64,000 nucleotides of DNA from Acinetobacter sp. GSS19 (GTDB taxonomy: Bacteria; Pseudomonadota; Gammaproteobacteria; Pseudomonadales; Moraxellaceae): contig NZ_CP117520.1 in assembly GCF_028621895.1 (NCBI RefSeq), positions 186,001 to 250,000 on the forward strand. The letters are read 5' to 3'. The number at the start of each line of letters is the position of its first letter. The first letter of the stretch is position 1. Shown here piece after piece: positions 20,137-30,500 of this stretch. Both the position numbers and the translations under genes were made by a program. Below the pieces are notes generated by a model that did not search any database, was not told the origin of the DNA, and saw nothing but the letters and a program-made list of their open reading frames with translations.

Positions 20137-20199
20137 ATGTGGAAGGAAATAGGAATGCAGCATTGTACGGTTTTTCGATGGCGTCACTCAGATTCATAA
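20137..20199 (+). CDS. Possible trpE leader peptide (20 aa, two Trp)
   Basis: An ORF of 20 codons starting ATGTGG, with Trp at codons 2 and 15, lies between gph and trpE. GGGG stands 8 bases before the ATG. Codon 15 lies in the 5' arm of an 8-bp inverted repeat whose other arm is 18 bp before trpE. These are features of a Trp-sensing leader peptide, but the Trp codons are not adjacent and no T-run terminator is seen, so the call is tentative. Confidence 0.3.
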   Translation: MWKEIGMQHCTVFRWRHSDS

Positions 20200-20224
20200 C
20201 GCGAACATCACTTGATCCATCGAA
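20174..20224 (+). promoter_or_regulatory. Inverted repeat in the trpE leader
   Basis: TTCGATGG (20174-20181) and CCATCGAA (20217-20224) are perfect complements. A shorter competing pairing, GCGT (20181-20184) with ACGC (20199-20202), shares one base with it. This could be a switch responding to translation of the leader ORF. Confidence 0.35.
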
Positions 20225-20242
20225 CCCGATTAGAGATTCCTT

Positions 20243-21736
20243 ATGACAACACTTGCACAATTTGAACAGCTTCAACATGCCGGTTATAACACCATTCCGG
20301 TTTACCGTCAGCGCTTGGCCGATACTGAAACGCCTTTATCGGTTTTTGCACGTTTAAAAGACCATCCTCAAGCCTATTTATTTGAATCGGTCGAAGGGGG
20401 TGAAAACTGGGCGCGCTATTCCATTATTGGTTTGGGTGAGTCCACGATCTTCTCTTGCAATGAAGGCTTACTGACCATCCAGCAACCGGATGGTGAGTTG
20501 TTGACTCAGGAGTGTCAGGATCCGTTTCAGTTTATCCGTGATTTCCAGCAGCAATATAAAGTGCCTGGACATGACTTGGTACCAGGTTTGCCAAGCTTTA
20601 CCGGAGGATTGGTCGGCTATTTTGGTTATGATGCGGTACGTTATATTGAGCCTAAGCTGAAAAATATTCCTGAAGCTGATCCGGTGGGTTTGCCGGATAT
20701 CTGGATGATGCTGTCCAAGACGGTGATTGTGTTTGATAATTTAAAAGATACGCTGTTTTTGATTACGCATGCGGATGCAGCGCAAGCGGATGCCTATGCC
20801 CAAGCCGAACAGGTCTTGGATCAGATTGAAGCGTTATTGGCACAGCCGGTACAGTTGCAGGCGAAACCACACACCCCGCCGCATTTTGAATCCATGACGG
20901 GCAAAGAGAAGTACATTGCGACTGTGAATAAGGTCAAAAAATACATTCGCGCCGGGGATGTCATGCAGGTGGTGCCAGGGCAGCGTATGGTGTCGGATTT
21001 CGATGGTGATCCGATCTCAGTCTATCGTGCTTTACGTCACTTAAATCCATCCCCCTATTTGTTCCTTGTGCAAGGACAGACGCTAGATAATAAAAAACCG
21101 TTTCATATTGTCGGTTCTTCACCGGAAATTCTGTCTCGCCTGGAAAATGGCATTGCCACCGTGCGTCCGATTGCCGGTACACGTCCACGCGGTAAAACCA
21201 AAGAAGAAGATCTAGCGCTGGAAAAAGATTTACTGTCGGATGAAAAAGAAATCGCCGAGCATCTCATGCTGATCGATTTAGGGCGTAATGATGTCGGACG
21301 CGTGGCCAAAATTGGTAAAGTGCAAGTCACTGATCAAATGGTAATCGAACGTTATTCGCATGTCATGCATATTGTGTCCAATGTGCAGGCCGAAGTACGT
21401 GATGGTGTCGATGCCCTGGATGTTTTTAAGGCAACTTTCCCAGCAGGTACGCTCTCAGGTGCACCAAAAATCCGTGCTATGGAAATTATTGATGAAGTTG
21501 AACCATTAAAGCGTGGTGTTTTTGGTGGGGCAGTGGGTTATTTGGGTTGGCATGGTGAAATGGACATGTCGATTGCGATTCGTACCTGCGTGATTCGTGA
21601 AAATAAGGTCTATGTACAGGCAGGTGCAGGGGTGGTTGCAGACTCAAATCCAGAATCTGAGTGGAATGAAACCCAAATAAAAGCTCGCGCAGTGATCAAA
21701 GCGGTTGAATTATCATCAAATGGTTTGATTTTATGA
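20243..21736 (+). CDS. trpE: Anthranilate synthase component I
   Basis: TrpE makes anthranilate from chorismate with ammonia supplied by TrpG. The 497-residue product has the N-terminal LFES feedback site that binds tryptophan (near residue 49), and the C-terminal chorismate-binding domain with RPIAGTRPRGKT, DLGRNDVGRV, FPAGTLSGAPKIRAMEII and GAGVVADSNPESEW. The anthranilate rather than aminodeoxychorismate assignment rests on the LFES element and overall sequence. No trpG follows; the downstream region is a tRNA cluster. The ribosome site is weak. Confidence 0.95.
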   Translation: MTTLAQFEQLQHAGYNTIPVYRQRLADTETPLSVFARLKDHPQAYLFESVEGGENWARYSIIGLGESTIFSCNEGLLTIQQPDGELLTQECQDPFQFIRDFQQQYKVPGHDLVPGLPSFTGGLVGYFGYDAVRYIEPKLKNIPEADPVGLPDIWMMLSKTVIVFDNLKDTLFLITHADAAQADAYAQAEQVLDQIEALLAQPVQLQAKPHTPPHFESMTGKEKYIATVNKVKKYIRAGDVMQVVPGQRMVSDFDGDPISVYRALRHLNPSPYLFLVQGQTLDNKKPFHIVGSSPEILSRLENGIATVRPIAGTRPRGKTKEEDLALEKDLLSDEKEIAEHLMLIDLGRNDVGRVAKIGKVQVTDQMVIERYSHVMHIVSNVQAEVRDGVDALDVFKATFPAGTLSGAPKIRAMEIIDEVEPLKRGVFGGAVGYLGWHGEMDMSIAIRTCVIRENKVYVQAGAGVVADSNPESEWNETQIKARAVIKAVELSSNGLIL

Positions 21737-21742
21737 GTTTTT

Positions 21743-21766
21743 AGCGGTTTTTTTTGAAAAACCGCT
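21743..21766 (+). terminator. Hairpin after trpE
   Basis: AGCGGTTTTT pairs perfectly with AAAAACCGCT around TTTG, 7 bp after trpE. The T-run is inside the stem and not after it, so termination is likely but not certain. Confidence 0.55.
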
Positions 21767-21793
21767 TGCATGCGCTGAAAGTTTTGCTAAACT
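21766..21793 (+). promoter_or_regulatory. Promoter of the tRNA-tuf operon
   Basis: TTGCAT (21766-21771) and TAAACT (21788-21793) are 16 bp apart, about 40 bp before the first tRNA. The -35 touches the trpE hairpin. Confidence 0.6.
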
Positions 21794-21834
21794 GCACACC
21801 GTTCCGATACGAAATGTACGAAACGATAGAAAGA

Positions 21835-21910
<76 letters not shown>

Positions 21911-21962
21911 TCTTCTAGAGTGTGTAAAATCGTAAAGAACTGCACTGAAATAAGTGTGATAT

Positions 21963-22046
21963 GGTGAGATTCCCGAGCGGTCAAAGGGAACAGACTGTAA
22001 CTCTGTCGCGTAAGCTTCGAAGGTTCGAATCCTTCTCTCACCACCA
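21963..22046 (+). tRNA. tRNA-Tyr (anticodon GTA)
   Basis: An 84-nt type II tRNA with a long variable arm and encoded CCA. The acceptor GGTGAGA pairs with TCTCACC. The anticodon loop is CTGTAAC (GTA). Confidence 0.97.
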
Positions 22047-22085
22047 ACTTTAACTTCGAATGAAGTGTTATTGTACCAACACTGT

Positions 22086-22161
22086 GCGGGAGTAGCTCAG
22101 TTGGTAGAGCGGCAGCCTTCCAAGCTGCATGTCGCGAGTTCGATCCTCGTCTCCCGCTCCA
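22086..22161 (+). tRNA. tRNA-Gly (anticodon TCC)
   Basis: A 76-nt cloverleaf with encoded CCA. The acceptor GCGGGAG pairs with CTCCCGC. The anticodon stem GCAGC/GCTGC holds loop CTTCCAA (TCC). Confidence 0.97.
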
Positions 22162-22174
22162 TCCGAAGATTATC

Positions 22175-22249
<75 letters not shown>

Positions 22250-22290
22250 GATATACAGCTTAGTAGTTTTAACTACAAAATTTTTAAAGA

Positions 22291-22313
22291 AGCAGGCTTT
22301 TAAGTCTGCTTTT
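22291..22313 (+). terminator. Possible attenuator between tRNA-Thr and tuf
   Basis: AGCAGGCTT pairs with AAGTCTGCT (one G-T pair) around TT, then three to four Ts. It lies 41 bp after the tRNA and 88 bp before tuf, so it may reduce read-through into tuf or be a processing site. Confidence 0.45.
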
Positions 22314-22401
22314 CAAGTATTAAGCGTCTGATTTTTTTTAGGTGATATGTCGGAACTGAGTGGTCTCAGGGTTTTGTTCGACGTAAACGAGGATGATCAT
22401 C

Positions 22402-23592
22402 ATGGCTAAAGCCAAGTTTGAACGTAATAAACCACACGTAAACGTGGGCACAATCGGTCACGTTGACCATGGTAAAACTACTCTTACTGCTGCGATTGCA
22501 ACTATCTGTGCAAAAACTTACGGCGGTGAAGCGAAAGATTACTCACAAATCGACTCTGCTCCTGAAGAAAAAGCACGTGGTATTACCATTAATACTTCAC
22601 ACGTAGAATACGACTCTCCAACTCGTCACTACGCGCACGTTGACTGCCCAGGACACGCCGACTACGTTAAAAACATGATTACTGGTGCTGCTCAGATGGA
22701 CGGCGCGATCCTTGTGTGTGCTGCGACTGACGGTCCAATGCCACAAACTCGTGAGCACATCCTTCTTTCTCGTCAGGTAGGTGTACCTTACATCATCGTA
22801 TTCTTGAACAAATGCGACCTTGTAGACGACGAAGAGCTTCTTGAGCTAGTTGAAATGGAAGTTCGTGAACTTCTTTCTACTTATGACTTCCCAGGTGATG
22901 ACACTCCAGTGATCCGTGGTTCTGCGCTTGCAGCACTTAATGGTGATGCTGGTCAATATGGCGAGTCTTCTGTTCTTGCTCTTGTTGAAGCGCTTGACTC
23001 TTACATTCCAGAACCAGAACGTGCTATCGACAAAGCATTCTTGATGCCAATCGAAGACGTATTCTCTATTTCTGGTCGTGGTACAGTCGTAACTGGCCGT
23101 GTAGAAGCAGGTATCATCAAAGTTGGTGAAGAGGTTGAAATCGTTGGTATCCGTGATACTACGAAAACAACTGTTACTGGCGTTGAAATGTTCCGTAAAC
23201 TTCTTGACGAAGGCCGTGCGGGCGAGAACTGTGGTGTTCTTCTTCGTGGTACTAAGCGTGAAGACGTACAACGTGGTCAAGTACTTGCTAAACCAGGTAC
23301 AATTAAGCCGCACACTAAATTCGACGCAGAAGTATACGTACTTTCTAAAGAAGAAGGTGGTCGTCACACTCCATTCCTAAATGGTTACCGTCCACAGTTC
23401 TACTTCCGTACAACTGACGTAACTGGTGCGATCCAGTTGAAAGAAGGCGTTGAAATGGTTATGCCAGGCGACAACGTTGAAATGTCAGTAGAATTGATCC
23501 ACCCAATCGCAATGGACCCAGGTCTACGTTTTGCGATCCGTGAAGGTGGTCGTACTGTAGGTGCTGGTGTTGTTGCGAAAGTAACTGCATAA
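22402..23592 (+). CDS. tuf: Elongation factor Tu
   Basis: EF-Tu is the GTPase that brings aminoacyl-tRNA to the ribosome. The 396-residue product has [22 protein letters not shown] and GSAL as G1, G3, G4 and G5, then domains II and III ending in [12 protein letters not shown]. The start at 22402 ([14 protein letters not shown]) has GAGG 9 bases upstream; the ATG at 22393 gives an extra MII that homologues lack. Codon use is strongly biased, as expected for high expression. It follows the four tRNAs and precedes tRNA-Trp. This is probably one of two tuf copies, by comparison with other Gammaproteobacteria; the other is not in the window. Confidence 0.98.
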   Translation: MAKAKFERNKPHVNVGTIGHVDHGKTTLTAAIATICAKTYGGEAKDYSQIDSAPEEKARGITINTSHVEYDSPTRHYAHVDCPGHADYVKNMITGAAQMDGAILVCAATDGPMPQTREHILLSRQVGVPYIIVFLNKCDLVDDEELLELVEMEVRELLSTYDFPGDDTPVIRGSALAALNGDAGQYGESSVLALVEALDSYIPEPERAIDKAFLMPIEDVFSISGRGTVVTGRVEAGIIKVGEEVEIVGIRDTTKTTVTGVEMFRKLLDEGRAGENCGVLLRGTKREDVQRGQVLAKPGTIKPHTKFDAEVYVLSKEEGGRHTPFLNGYRPQFYFRTTDVTGAIQLKEGVEMVMPGDNVEMSVELIHPIAMDPGLRFAIREGGRTVGAGVVAKVTA

Positions 23593-23643
23593 TATAATAA
23601 GTTGTGTTGCAAGCCGGGAGCTACGGTTCTCGGTTTGTGTTGT

Positions 23644-23719
23644 AGGCCAGTAGTTCAATTGGTAGAGCGTCGGTCTCCAAAACCGAATGTTGGGGGTTCG
23701 AGTCCCTCCTGGCCTGCCA
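23644..23719 (+). tRNA. tRNA-Trp (anticodon CCA)
   Basis: A 76-nt cloverleaf with encoded CCA end. The acceptor AGGCCAG pairs with CTGGCCT. The anticodon loop CTCCAAA gives CCA. It lies between tuf and secE. Confidence 0.97.
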
Positions 23720-23738
23720 TTTTTTCTAAATAAAAAGC

Positions 23739-23765
23739 TTGATGCTGGCTGAACTGTCCTATAAT
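23739..23765 (+). promoter_or_regulatory. Candidate promoter of secE-nusG
   Basis: A perfect TATAAT (23760-23765) follows TTGATG (23739-23744) with a short 15-bp spacer, about 30 bp before secE. Confidence 0.5.
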
Positions 23766-23794
23766 AAGTCGCGAATTCTACGACGAGTACAAAA

Positions 23795-24235
23795 ATGTCG
23801 AATGATAAATCGCGTGACGCATTAAGCGAAGCGCCTATCCCTCAAAGAAATAATCCTGCTGAAGTTGTTGGTTCGAGTTCGCCTTTAGATATTGTGCTCT
23901 GGGTGATTGCATTAGGATTATTAATTGCTGCAACCTTGGTGAATCAGCATTTGCCAGCGTACTGGGCACCAGCAAATGATATTTGGGTGCGCGTTGGGGT
24001 AATTTTGGCTTGTATCATCGTGGCTTTAGGTTTATTATACGCCACCCATCAAGGCAAAGGCTTTTCGCGTTTATTGAAAGATTCGCGAGTCGAGCTGCGT
24101 CGAGTCACTTGGCCAACCAAACAGGAAACTGTCAGTACCTCTTGGCAGGTGTTGTTGGTTGTAGTTGTGGCCTCACTGGTATTGTGGGGTTTTGATTACG
24201 CGTTGGGTTGGTTGATTAAGCTAATTATCGGGTAA
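23795..24235 (+). CDS. secE: Preprotein translocase subunit SecE
   Basis: SecE clamps SecY in the inner-membrane translocon. The 146-residue product has three hydrophobic segments (about 30-48, 62-82, 116-135) as in the long enterobacterial type, with the conserved cytoplasmic [13 protein letters not shown] stretch before the last helix. nusG follows after 7 bp, the standard gene pair. Confidence 0.96.
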   Translation: MSNDKSRDALSEAPIPQRNNPAEVVGSSSPLDIVLWVIALGLLIAATLVNQHLPAYWAPANDIWVRVGVILACIIVALGLLYATHQGKGFSRLLKDSRVELRRVTWPTKQETVSTSWQVLLVVVVASLVLWGFDYALGWLIKLIIG

Positions 24236-24242
24236 AAGAGCT

Positions 24243-24776
24243 ATGAAACGTTGGTATATTATTCATGCCTATTCTGGTTATGAAAAGCAGGTGATGCGTT
24301 CACTGAATGAGCGAATCCAGCGTAGCGCTGTTGCCGATAGTTTTGGTGAAGTTCTTGTTCCTACCGAAGAAGTGGTAGAAATGAAGGATGGCAAGAAGCG
24401 TAAGTCTGAGCGTAAATTCTTTCCAGGCTATGTGTTAGTCGAAATGGAAATGAATGATGAAACTTGGCACATCGTGAAAGAATGTCCGAAAGTGCTTGGT
24501 TTTATTGGTGGTACGGCAGAAAAACCGGCACCAATTACGCAAAAAGAAGCAGATGCGATTCTTGCTCGTGTGCGCAATACTGGTGAAGCACCTCGTCCGA
24601 AGACGATGTTTGAACCAGGTGAAGAATTACTTGTAATTGATGGTCCATTCACCGACTTTAAAGGCGTGGTGGAAGAAGTTCAATACGAGAAGTCACGTTT
24701 AACGTTGACGATTAATGTATTTAACCGACCAACTCAGGTTGAGCTGGAGTTTCGTCAAGTCGAAAAAACGATTTGA
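24243..24776 (+). CDS. nusG: Transcription termination/antitermination factor NusG
   Basis: NusG binds RNA polymerase and links it to Rho or to ribosomal S10. The 177-residue product has the NGN domain (start [16 protein letters not shown], then [13 protein letters not shown]) and the C-terminal KOW domain ([21 protein letters not shown]). It follows secE directly. Confidence 0.97.
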   Translation: MKRWYIIHAYSGYEKQVMRSLNERIQRSAVADSFGEVLVPTEEVVEMKDGKKRKSERKFFPGYVLVEMEMNDETWHIVKECPKVLGFIGGTAEKPAPITQKEADAILARVRNTGEAPRPKTMFEPGEELLVIDGPFTDFKGVVEEVQYEKSRLTLTINVFNRPTQVELEFRQVEKTI

Positions 24777-24795
24777 TCTGAATTGGTTGAAAAAC

Positions 24796-24812
24796 GCCCG
24801 ATTTAGTCGGGC
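24796..24812 (+). terminator. Hairpin between nusG and rplK
   Basis: GCCCGA pairs with TCGGGC around TTTAG, followed by ATTGTTATTG, a weak T-rich tail. It may be a partial terminator before the ribosomal protein genes. Confidence 0.5.
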
Positions 24813-24886
24813 ATTGTTATTGTAACAATACTGTTACGTGAATGATTGGGGAGCCTAACAGCGTTTGTACCCAGAGGTAATTTGAA

Positions 24887-25315
24887 ATGGCTAAGAAGAT
24901 TGACGGCTATATCAAGCTGCAAGTTCCAGCTGGTAAAGCGAATCCATCTCCACCGATTGGTCCTGCATTGGGTCAACGTGGTGTAAACATCATGGCATTC
25001 TGTAAAGAATTCAATGCTGCTACACAAAAACTTGAAGTGGGTCTACCAATTCCAGTCGTGATCACTGTGTACAACGACAAGTCGTTCACATTCATCATGA
25101 AAACTCCTCCTGCATCTATTCTTCTTAAGAAGGCTGCGGGTATCCAAAAGGGTTCATCTGTACCGAACAAAACTAAAGTTGGTAAGTTGACTCGTGCTCA
25201 GTTAGAAGAAATCGCGACTACTAAAGAACCAGATTTAACTGGTGCTGATTTAGACGCGCGTGTTCGTACCATCGCTGGTTCTGCACGTTCTATGGGCTTG
25301 GAAGTGGAGCTATAA
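24887..25315 (+). CDS. rplK: 50S ribosomal protein L11
   Basis: L11 forms part of the GTPase-associated centre with 23S rRNA. The 142-residue product has [21 protein letters not shown] at the N-terminus and the C-terminal RNA-binding domain ending with [14 protein letters not shown]. rplA begins 3 bp after it. Confidence 0.98.
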   Translation: MAKKIDGYIKLQVPAGKANPSPPIGPALGQRGVNIMAFCKEFNAATQKLEVGLPIPVVITVYNDKSFTFIMKTPPASILLKKAAGIQKGSSVPNKTKVGKLTRAQLEEIATTKEPDLTGADLDARVRTIAGSARSMGLEVEL

Positions 25316-25318
25316 GAT

Positions 25319-26014
25319 ATGGCAAAGTTAACTAAACGTCAAAAAGCCATTGCTGCTGCTGTAGAAGCAAACAAAGTTTACACTTTGGAAGAAGCTGTAC
25401 AGGTTCTTGCTAGCTTGCCTGCTGCTAAGTTCAAAGAATCTTTGGATATCGCAGTAAATCTTGGTGTTGATCCACGTAAATCTGACCAAGTGGTTCGTGG
25501 TGCTACGACTCTTCCTGCTGGTACAGGTAAAACTGTACGCGTAGCAGTATTTGCTCAAGGCGCGCAAGCTGAGGCGGCTAAAGCTGCTGGTGCAGACATC
25601 GTTGGTTTCGATGACCTTGCTGAAAGCATCCAAGGTGGCAATCTTGACTTTGATGTTGTGATCGCTGCTCCAGACGCAATGCGTGTTGTAGGTAAGTTGG
25701 GTACGATTCTTGGTCCACGTGGCTTAATGCCAAACCCGAAAGTGGGTACTGTAACTCCTGACGTTGCTGGCGCTGTGAAAAATGCGAAAGCTGGTCAAGC
25801 ACGTTACCGTGTAGACAAAGCAGGTATTATCCATGCTGCGATCGGTCAGGTAGATTTTGCTGCTGAAGCTGTTCGTCAAAACGTTGAAACTTTGATTGCT
25901 GACTTGAAAAAATTGAAGCCAGCAACTTCTAAAGGTGTCTACATCAAGAAGATCACTTTGAGCTCAACTATGGGTCCTGGTCTGACTGTTGATGTGAACA
26001 ACGTTTCTAGCTAA
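25319..26014 (+). CDS. rplA: 50S ribosomal protein L1
   Basis: L1 forms the ribosome stalk at the E site and in enterobacteria represses the rplK-rplA message. The 231-residue product has the [44 protein letters not shown] and [16 protein letters not shown] blocks. It is tightly coupled to rplK. Confidence 0.98.
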   Translation: MAKLTKRQKAIAAAVEANKVYTLEEAVQVLASLPAAKFKESLDIAVNLGVDPRKSDQVVRGATTLPAGTGKTVRVAVFAQGAQAEAAKAAGADIVGFDDLAESIQGGNLDFDVVIAAPDAMRVVGKLGTILGPRGLMPNPKVGTVTPDVAGAVKNAKAGQARYRVDKAGIIHAAIGQVDFAAEAVRQNVETLIADLKKLKPATSKGVYIKKITLSSTMGPGLTVDVNNVSS

Positions 26015-26323
26015 GTCACGACTTAGACAGAATTTTAAAGCCCTGAGTAAGTTTTAAAGCCCTGCTTTAAAACTTACGCAAGAAACGCTCTGTCGTATTT
26101 TGCGAACTTAGGCAGACTTTGAATTGATAAATGTAAATTTATCAGCGTCAAAGACCTCAGGCGAGGGATGTTGTTTTTCGGAATAACATTCTTCTTAATA
26201 CTCCAGCCTGCGTAGACGCGGTGGTGTGATTTATTCCTCCTCCGCGTGTAAGTCCAGTGATGGATTTACGAATTGGGAGTGTGCTTCGCGTAAGCGCATA
26301 AATCACCGTTAGGAGGTTTTACA
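26015..26323 (+). promoter_or_regulatory. Structured rplJ leader (L10 autoregulation region)
   Basis: The 309-bp rplA-rplJ gap has no gene. It holds a perfect 13-bp hairpin (GTAAGTTTTAAAG 26047-26059, CTTTAAAACTTAC 26065-26077) and further downstream GC-rich pairing segments before the rplJ ribosome site TTAGGAGG. In enterobacteria the same place carries the L10-L7/L12 binding leader; assignment here is by position. Confidence 0.6.
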
Positions 26324-26830
26324 ATGGCTCTTCTTATCGAAGACAAAAAACAGATCGTTGCTGAAGTAGCTGAAGTTGCTTCTACAGCGTTTGCTGCTGT
26401 TGTTGCTGACTATCAAGGTTTAACTGTTGAGCAATTAACTGCTCTTCGTGTTGAAGCTCGTAAGCTTGGTGTTACTACACGTATCGTGCGTAATACTTTG
26501 GCTAAACGTGCTCTTCAAGATACTCAATTCAATATCTTGAACGACAACCTTGTTGGCCCAACAATCTTAGCTTTCTCGACTTCTGAAGACGATATGGGCG
26601 CTGCTGCTCGTTTGTTCGAAGAATTTGCAAAAACTAACAAAGCATTTGAACTTAAAGCTGCTGCCTTTGATGGCAAGGTTTATGAAGGTGCTGACGTTAG
26701 CGTGATCGCGAATCTTCCGAACCAAGAAAAAGCACTTACTATGCTTGCGTCTGTTCTTCAAGCTCCTATTTCGAAATTGGGTCGCCTCATTACAGCGCTC
26801 AAAGAGAAAAACGAGTCAGAAGCTGCTTAA
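26324..26830 (+). CDS. rplJ: 50S ribosomal protein L10
   Basis: L10 anchors L7/L12 dimers on the ribosome. The 168-residue product has the start LLIEDKKQIVAEVAEVA, VVADYQGLTVEQLTALR and RIVRNTLAKRAL RNA-binding region, and the C-terminal helix that holds L12. AGGAGG precedes the ATG. It is followed by rplL after 48 bp. Confidence 0.97.
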   Translation: MALLIEDKKQIVAEVAEVASTAFAAVVADYQGLTVEQLTALRVEARKLGVTTRIVRNTLAKRALQDTQFNILNDNLVGPTILAFSTSEDDMGAAARLFEEFAKTNKAFELKAAAFDGKVYEGADVSVIANLPNQEKALTMLASVLQAPISKLGRLITALKEKNESEAA

Positions 26831-26878
26831 GCTTGAATCTACTTTCACACCATTCAATATCCATTTGGAGTTACTCTC

Positions 26879-27250
26879 ATGGCTTTAACTAACGAAGAAA
26901 TCCTAAACGCAGTTGCTGAAAAAACTGTTCTTGAGCTTGTTGAACTTATCTCTGCTTTCGAAGAGAAATTCAACGTATCTGCTGCTGCTGTAGCTGTTGC
27001 TGCTGCTCCAGGCGCTGGCGCTGCTGCTGCTGAAGAACAAACTGAATTCAACGTTGAGTTGACTTCTTTCGGCGCGAACAAAGTTGCTGTAATTAAAGCA
27101 GTTCGTGAAGCAACTGGCCTTGGTCTTAAAGAAGCGAAAGATCTTGTTGAAGGTGCTCCACAAGTTCTTAAAGAAGGCGTTTCTAAAGAAGAAGGCGAAG
27201 AACTTAAGAAGAAACTTGAAGAAGCTGGTGCTACAGTTACACTTAAGTAA
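26879..27250 (+). CDS. rplL: 50S ribosomal protein L7/L12
   Basis: A 123-residue stalk protein that recruits translation GTPases. It has the N-terminal dimerisation helices, an Ala-rich hinge ([16 protein letters not shown]) and the C-terminal factor-binding domain with [24 protein letters not shown]. Two hairpins follow, before rpoB. Confidence 0.98.
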   Translation: MALTNEEILNAVAEKTVLELVELISAFEEKFNVSAAAVAVAAAPGAGAAAAEEQTEFNVELTSFGANKVAVIKAVREATGLGLKEAKDLVEGAPQVLKEGVSKEEGEELKKKLEEAGATVTLK

Positions 27251-27258
27251 TTCTTTAA

Positions 27259-27320
27259 GGAGTCGATTTTTTAATCGGCTCCATAAAATGGCTGATGGCT
27301 CTTGGGTCATCAGCCTTTTT
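27259..27320 (+). terminator. Tandem hairpin attenuator between rplL and rpoB
   Basis: The first hairpin, GGAGTCGATT/AATCGGCTCC around TTTT (27259-27282), has no T tail. The second, GGCTGATG/CATCAGCC (27290-27315), ends in five Ts. In enterobacteria this gap holds a partial terminator that lowers rpoB transcription relative to rplJL. The rest of the gap (27321-27554) shows no gene. Confidence 0.75.
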
Positions 27321-27554
27321 GCGTTACAATAATCGGCTCGATTTTTGTTTGTTCGATAAAATAATCGTCAAATTCAAGAATAAATGAATAAAGATCAAAT
27401 GTTTACCAGTATTTTTATTGCTGTGAAAATATTGTTAAGCGTTTTTATACCACTAAAATTGCAGCATTTGTAAACAGTGGTGGCCATATCGGCCTGCGTA
27501 ATTCCTTCTAAGTCCGTTCTGCAGGCGGCTTAGTTTACTTTCCGAGGACTCCAG

Positions 27555-30500
27555 ATGGCATACTCATATACCGAAAAGAAACGGATCCGTAAGAATTTTG
27601 GTAAATTGCCCCAAGTCATGGAAGCTCCGTACCTGCTCGCGATTCAAGTCGACTCGTACAGAACTTTCTTGCAAGATGGCAAAACTCCAAAAAACCGCGA
27701 AGATATCGGTCTCCAAGCCGCATTTCGTTCAGTTTTTCCGATTGAAAGTTATTCTGGCAATGCTGCTTTAGAATTTGTTGAGTATAGCCTAGGTAAACCT
27801 GAGTTCGATGTACGCGAATGTATCCTTCGCGGCTCGACTTATGCGGCACCTATGCGCGTTAAAATTCGTTTGATCATTAAAGATCGCGAAACAAAATCAA
27901 TCAAAGACGTTCGTGAACAAGAAGTGTACATGGGTGAAATTCCACTCATGACCGAAAACGGTACGTTTGTGATTAACGGTACTGAGCGTGTAATCGTATC
28001 TCAGTTGCACCGTTCGCCAGGCGTATTCTTTGACCATGACAAAGGTAAGACCCACTCTAGTGGTAAAGTGTTGTATTCAGCACGTATCATTCCTTATCGC
28101 GGTTCATGGTTAGACTTCGAATTTGATGCCAAAGATCTGGTTTATGTACGTATTGACCGTCGTCGTAAATTATTGGCAACCGTGATCCTGCGTGCGCTAG
28201 GCTATAACAATGAACAGATCCTGAATTTGTTCTACGAAAAAGTGCCAGTGTACTTGGATATGGGCAGCTACCAGATTGACCTCGTTCCAGAGCGTCTACG
28301 TGGCGAAATGGCGCAATTCGACATTGCGGACAATGACGGTAAAGTGATTGTTGAGCAAGGCAAACGTATTAATGCGCGTCACGTACGTCAGATGGAAGCT
28401 GCGGGCATCCAGAAGCTTTCTGTACCTGATGAATACCTGTACGAACGTATCGTCGCAGAAAATGTTGAATTACGTGATGGTTCAGTGATTGAAGCCAATA
28501 CCGTATTGAGCCATGAGATCATGGTGAAATTGGCTGAAGGTGGTGTTAAACAGTTTAACATCCTGTTCACCAATGACATTGACCGTGGTTCATTCGTTGC
28601 GGATTCTTTACGTGCCGATACAACTTCTGGTCGTGAAGAAGCACTGGTCGAAATTTATAAAGTGATGCGTCCAGGCGAGCCACCAACCAAAGAAGCCGCA
28701 GAGAACCTGTTCAATAACCTGTTCTTCTCTTCTGAGCGTTATGATCTTTCTCCAGTCGGTCGTATGAAGTTCAACCGTCGTTTGGGTCGTCCTTACGAAG
28801 TTGGTACTGATCAGAAGTCACGTGAAGTTGAAGGCATCCTGTCACATGATGACATCATTGATGTACTTCGTACTTTGGTTGAAATCCGTAACGGTAAAGG
28901 TGAAGTCGACGATATCGACCACTTGGGTAACCGTCGTGTCCGTTCAGTCGGTGAAATGACTGAAAACCAATTCCGTGTAGGTTTGGTCCGTGTTGAACGT
29001 GCGGTGAAAGAGCGTCTTTCACAAGCTGAAACTGATAACTTGTCGCCACAAGATTTGATCAATGCTAAACCAGTAGCTGCAGCGATCAAAGAATTCTTTG
29101 GTTCAAGCCAGTTGTCTCAGTTCATGGACCAAAACAACCCATTGTCTGAAATCACGCACAAGCGTCGTGTTTCTGCACTCGGTCCAGGTGGTTTGACGCG
29201 TGAACGTGCAGGCTTCGAAGTGCGTGACGTACACCAGACGCATTATGGTCGTGTATGTCCAATTGAAACACCTGAAGGTCCAAACATTGGTTTGATCAAC
29301 TCGCTTTCTGTTTATGCGAAAGCCAATGACTTCGGTTTCTTGGAAACACCGTATCGTAAAGTGGTTGATGGTCGTGTAACAGACGAAGTTGAATACCTAT
29401 CTGCGATTGAAGAAGTGGGTACTGTGATTGCACAGGCCGACTCGGCAATTGGTGCGGAAGGTCAGTTGACTGAAGAATTCGTTTCTGTTCGTCATCAAGG
29501 TGAATTTGTACGTATGCCACCAGAAAAAGTGACGCATATGGACGTATCTGCACAACAGGTCGTTTCTGTTGCTGCATCACTTATTCCGTTCCTTGAACAC
29601 GATGACGCGAACCGTGCATTGATGGGTTCGAACATGCAACGTCAGGCAGTTCCAACGCTGATCGCGGATAAACCGTTGGTTGGTACCGGTATGGAAGCCA
29701 ACGTTGCGCGTGACTCAGGTGTGTGTGTGATTGCGAAACGTGGCGGTACGATTGAATTCGTTGACGCATCACGTGTGGTGATTCGTGTTAATGAAGACGA
29801 AATGGTCGCAGGCGAAGCCGGTGTAGATATCTATAACCTGATCAAATACACACGTTCGAACCAGAACACCTGTATCAACCAGAAAGTTCTTGTGAATCTG
29901 GGTGATAAAGTCGGTCGTGGTGATGTATTGGCCGATGGTCCATCAACCGATGGTGGTGAATTGGCGCTTGGTCAAAACATGCGCGTTGCGTTCATGACCT
30001 GGAATGGTTACAACTACGAAGACTCGATCTTGCTCTCTGAGCGTGTTCTTCAGGAAGACCGTTTAACATCGATTCACATCCAGGAATTGTCATGTGTTGC
30101 ACGTGATACCAAGTTGGGTGCTGAAGAAATCACTGCGGATATTCCGAACGTTGGTGAAGCTGCGCTGTCTAAACTGGATGAATCCGGTATCGTTTATATT
30201 GGTGCTGAAGTCACTGCAGGGGACATCCTTGTCGGTAAAGTGACACCAAAAGGCGAAACGCAATTAACACCTGAAGAAAAATTGCTTCGTGCAATCTTCG
30301 GTGAAAAAGCGGCAGACGTTAAAGACTCCTCTTTACGTGTTCCATCTGGTACTAAAGGTACAGTCATTGACGTTCAAGTCTTCACCCGTGACGGTCTGGA
30401 AAAAGATGACCGTGCATTGGCGATTGAAAAAGCGCAATTGGATGCTTACCGCAAAGACTTGAAAGAAGAATACAAAATCTTCGAAGAAGCAGCACGTGAA

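Noticed and set aside
22846..23367. A 173-codon minus-strand ORF inside tuf
   Set aside because: It is antisense to tuf, Phe/Thr-rich from mirrored codon bias, and has no ribosome site or family signal.
26903..27310. A 135-codon minus-strand ORF opposite rplL
   Set aside because: Its Ser/Phe-rich sequence mirrors the biased rplL codons; no start signal.
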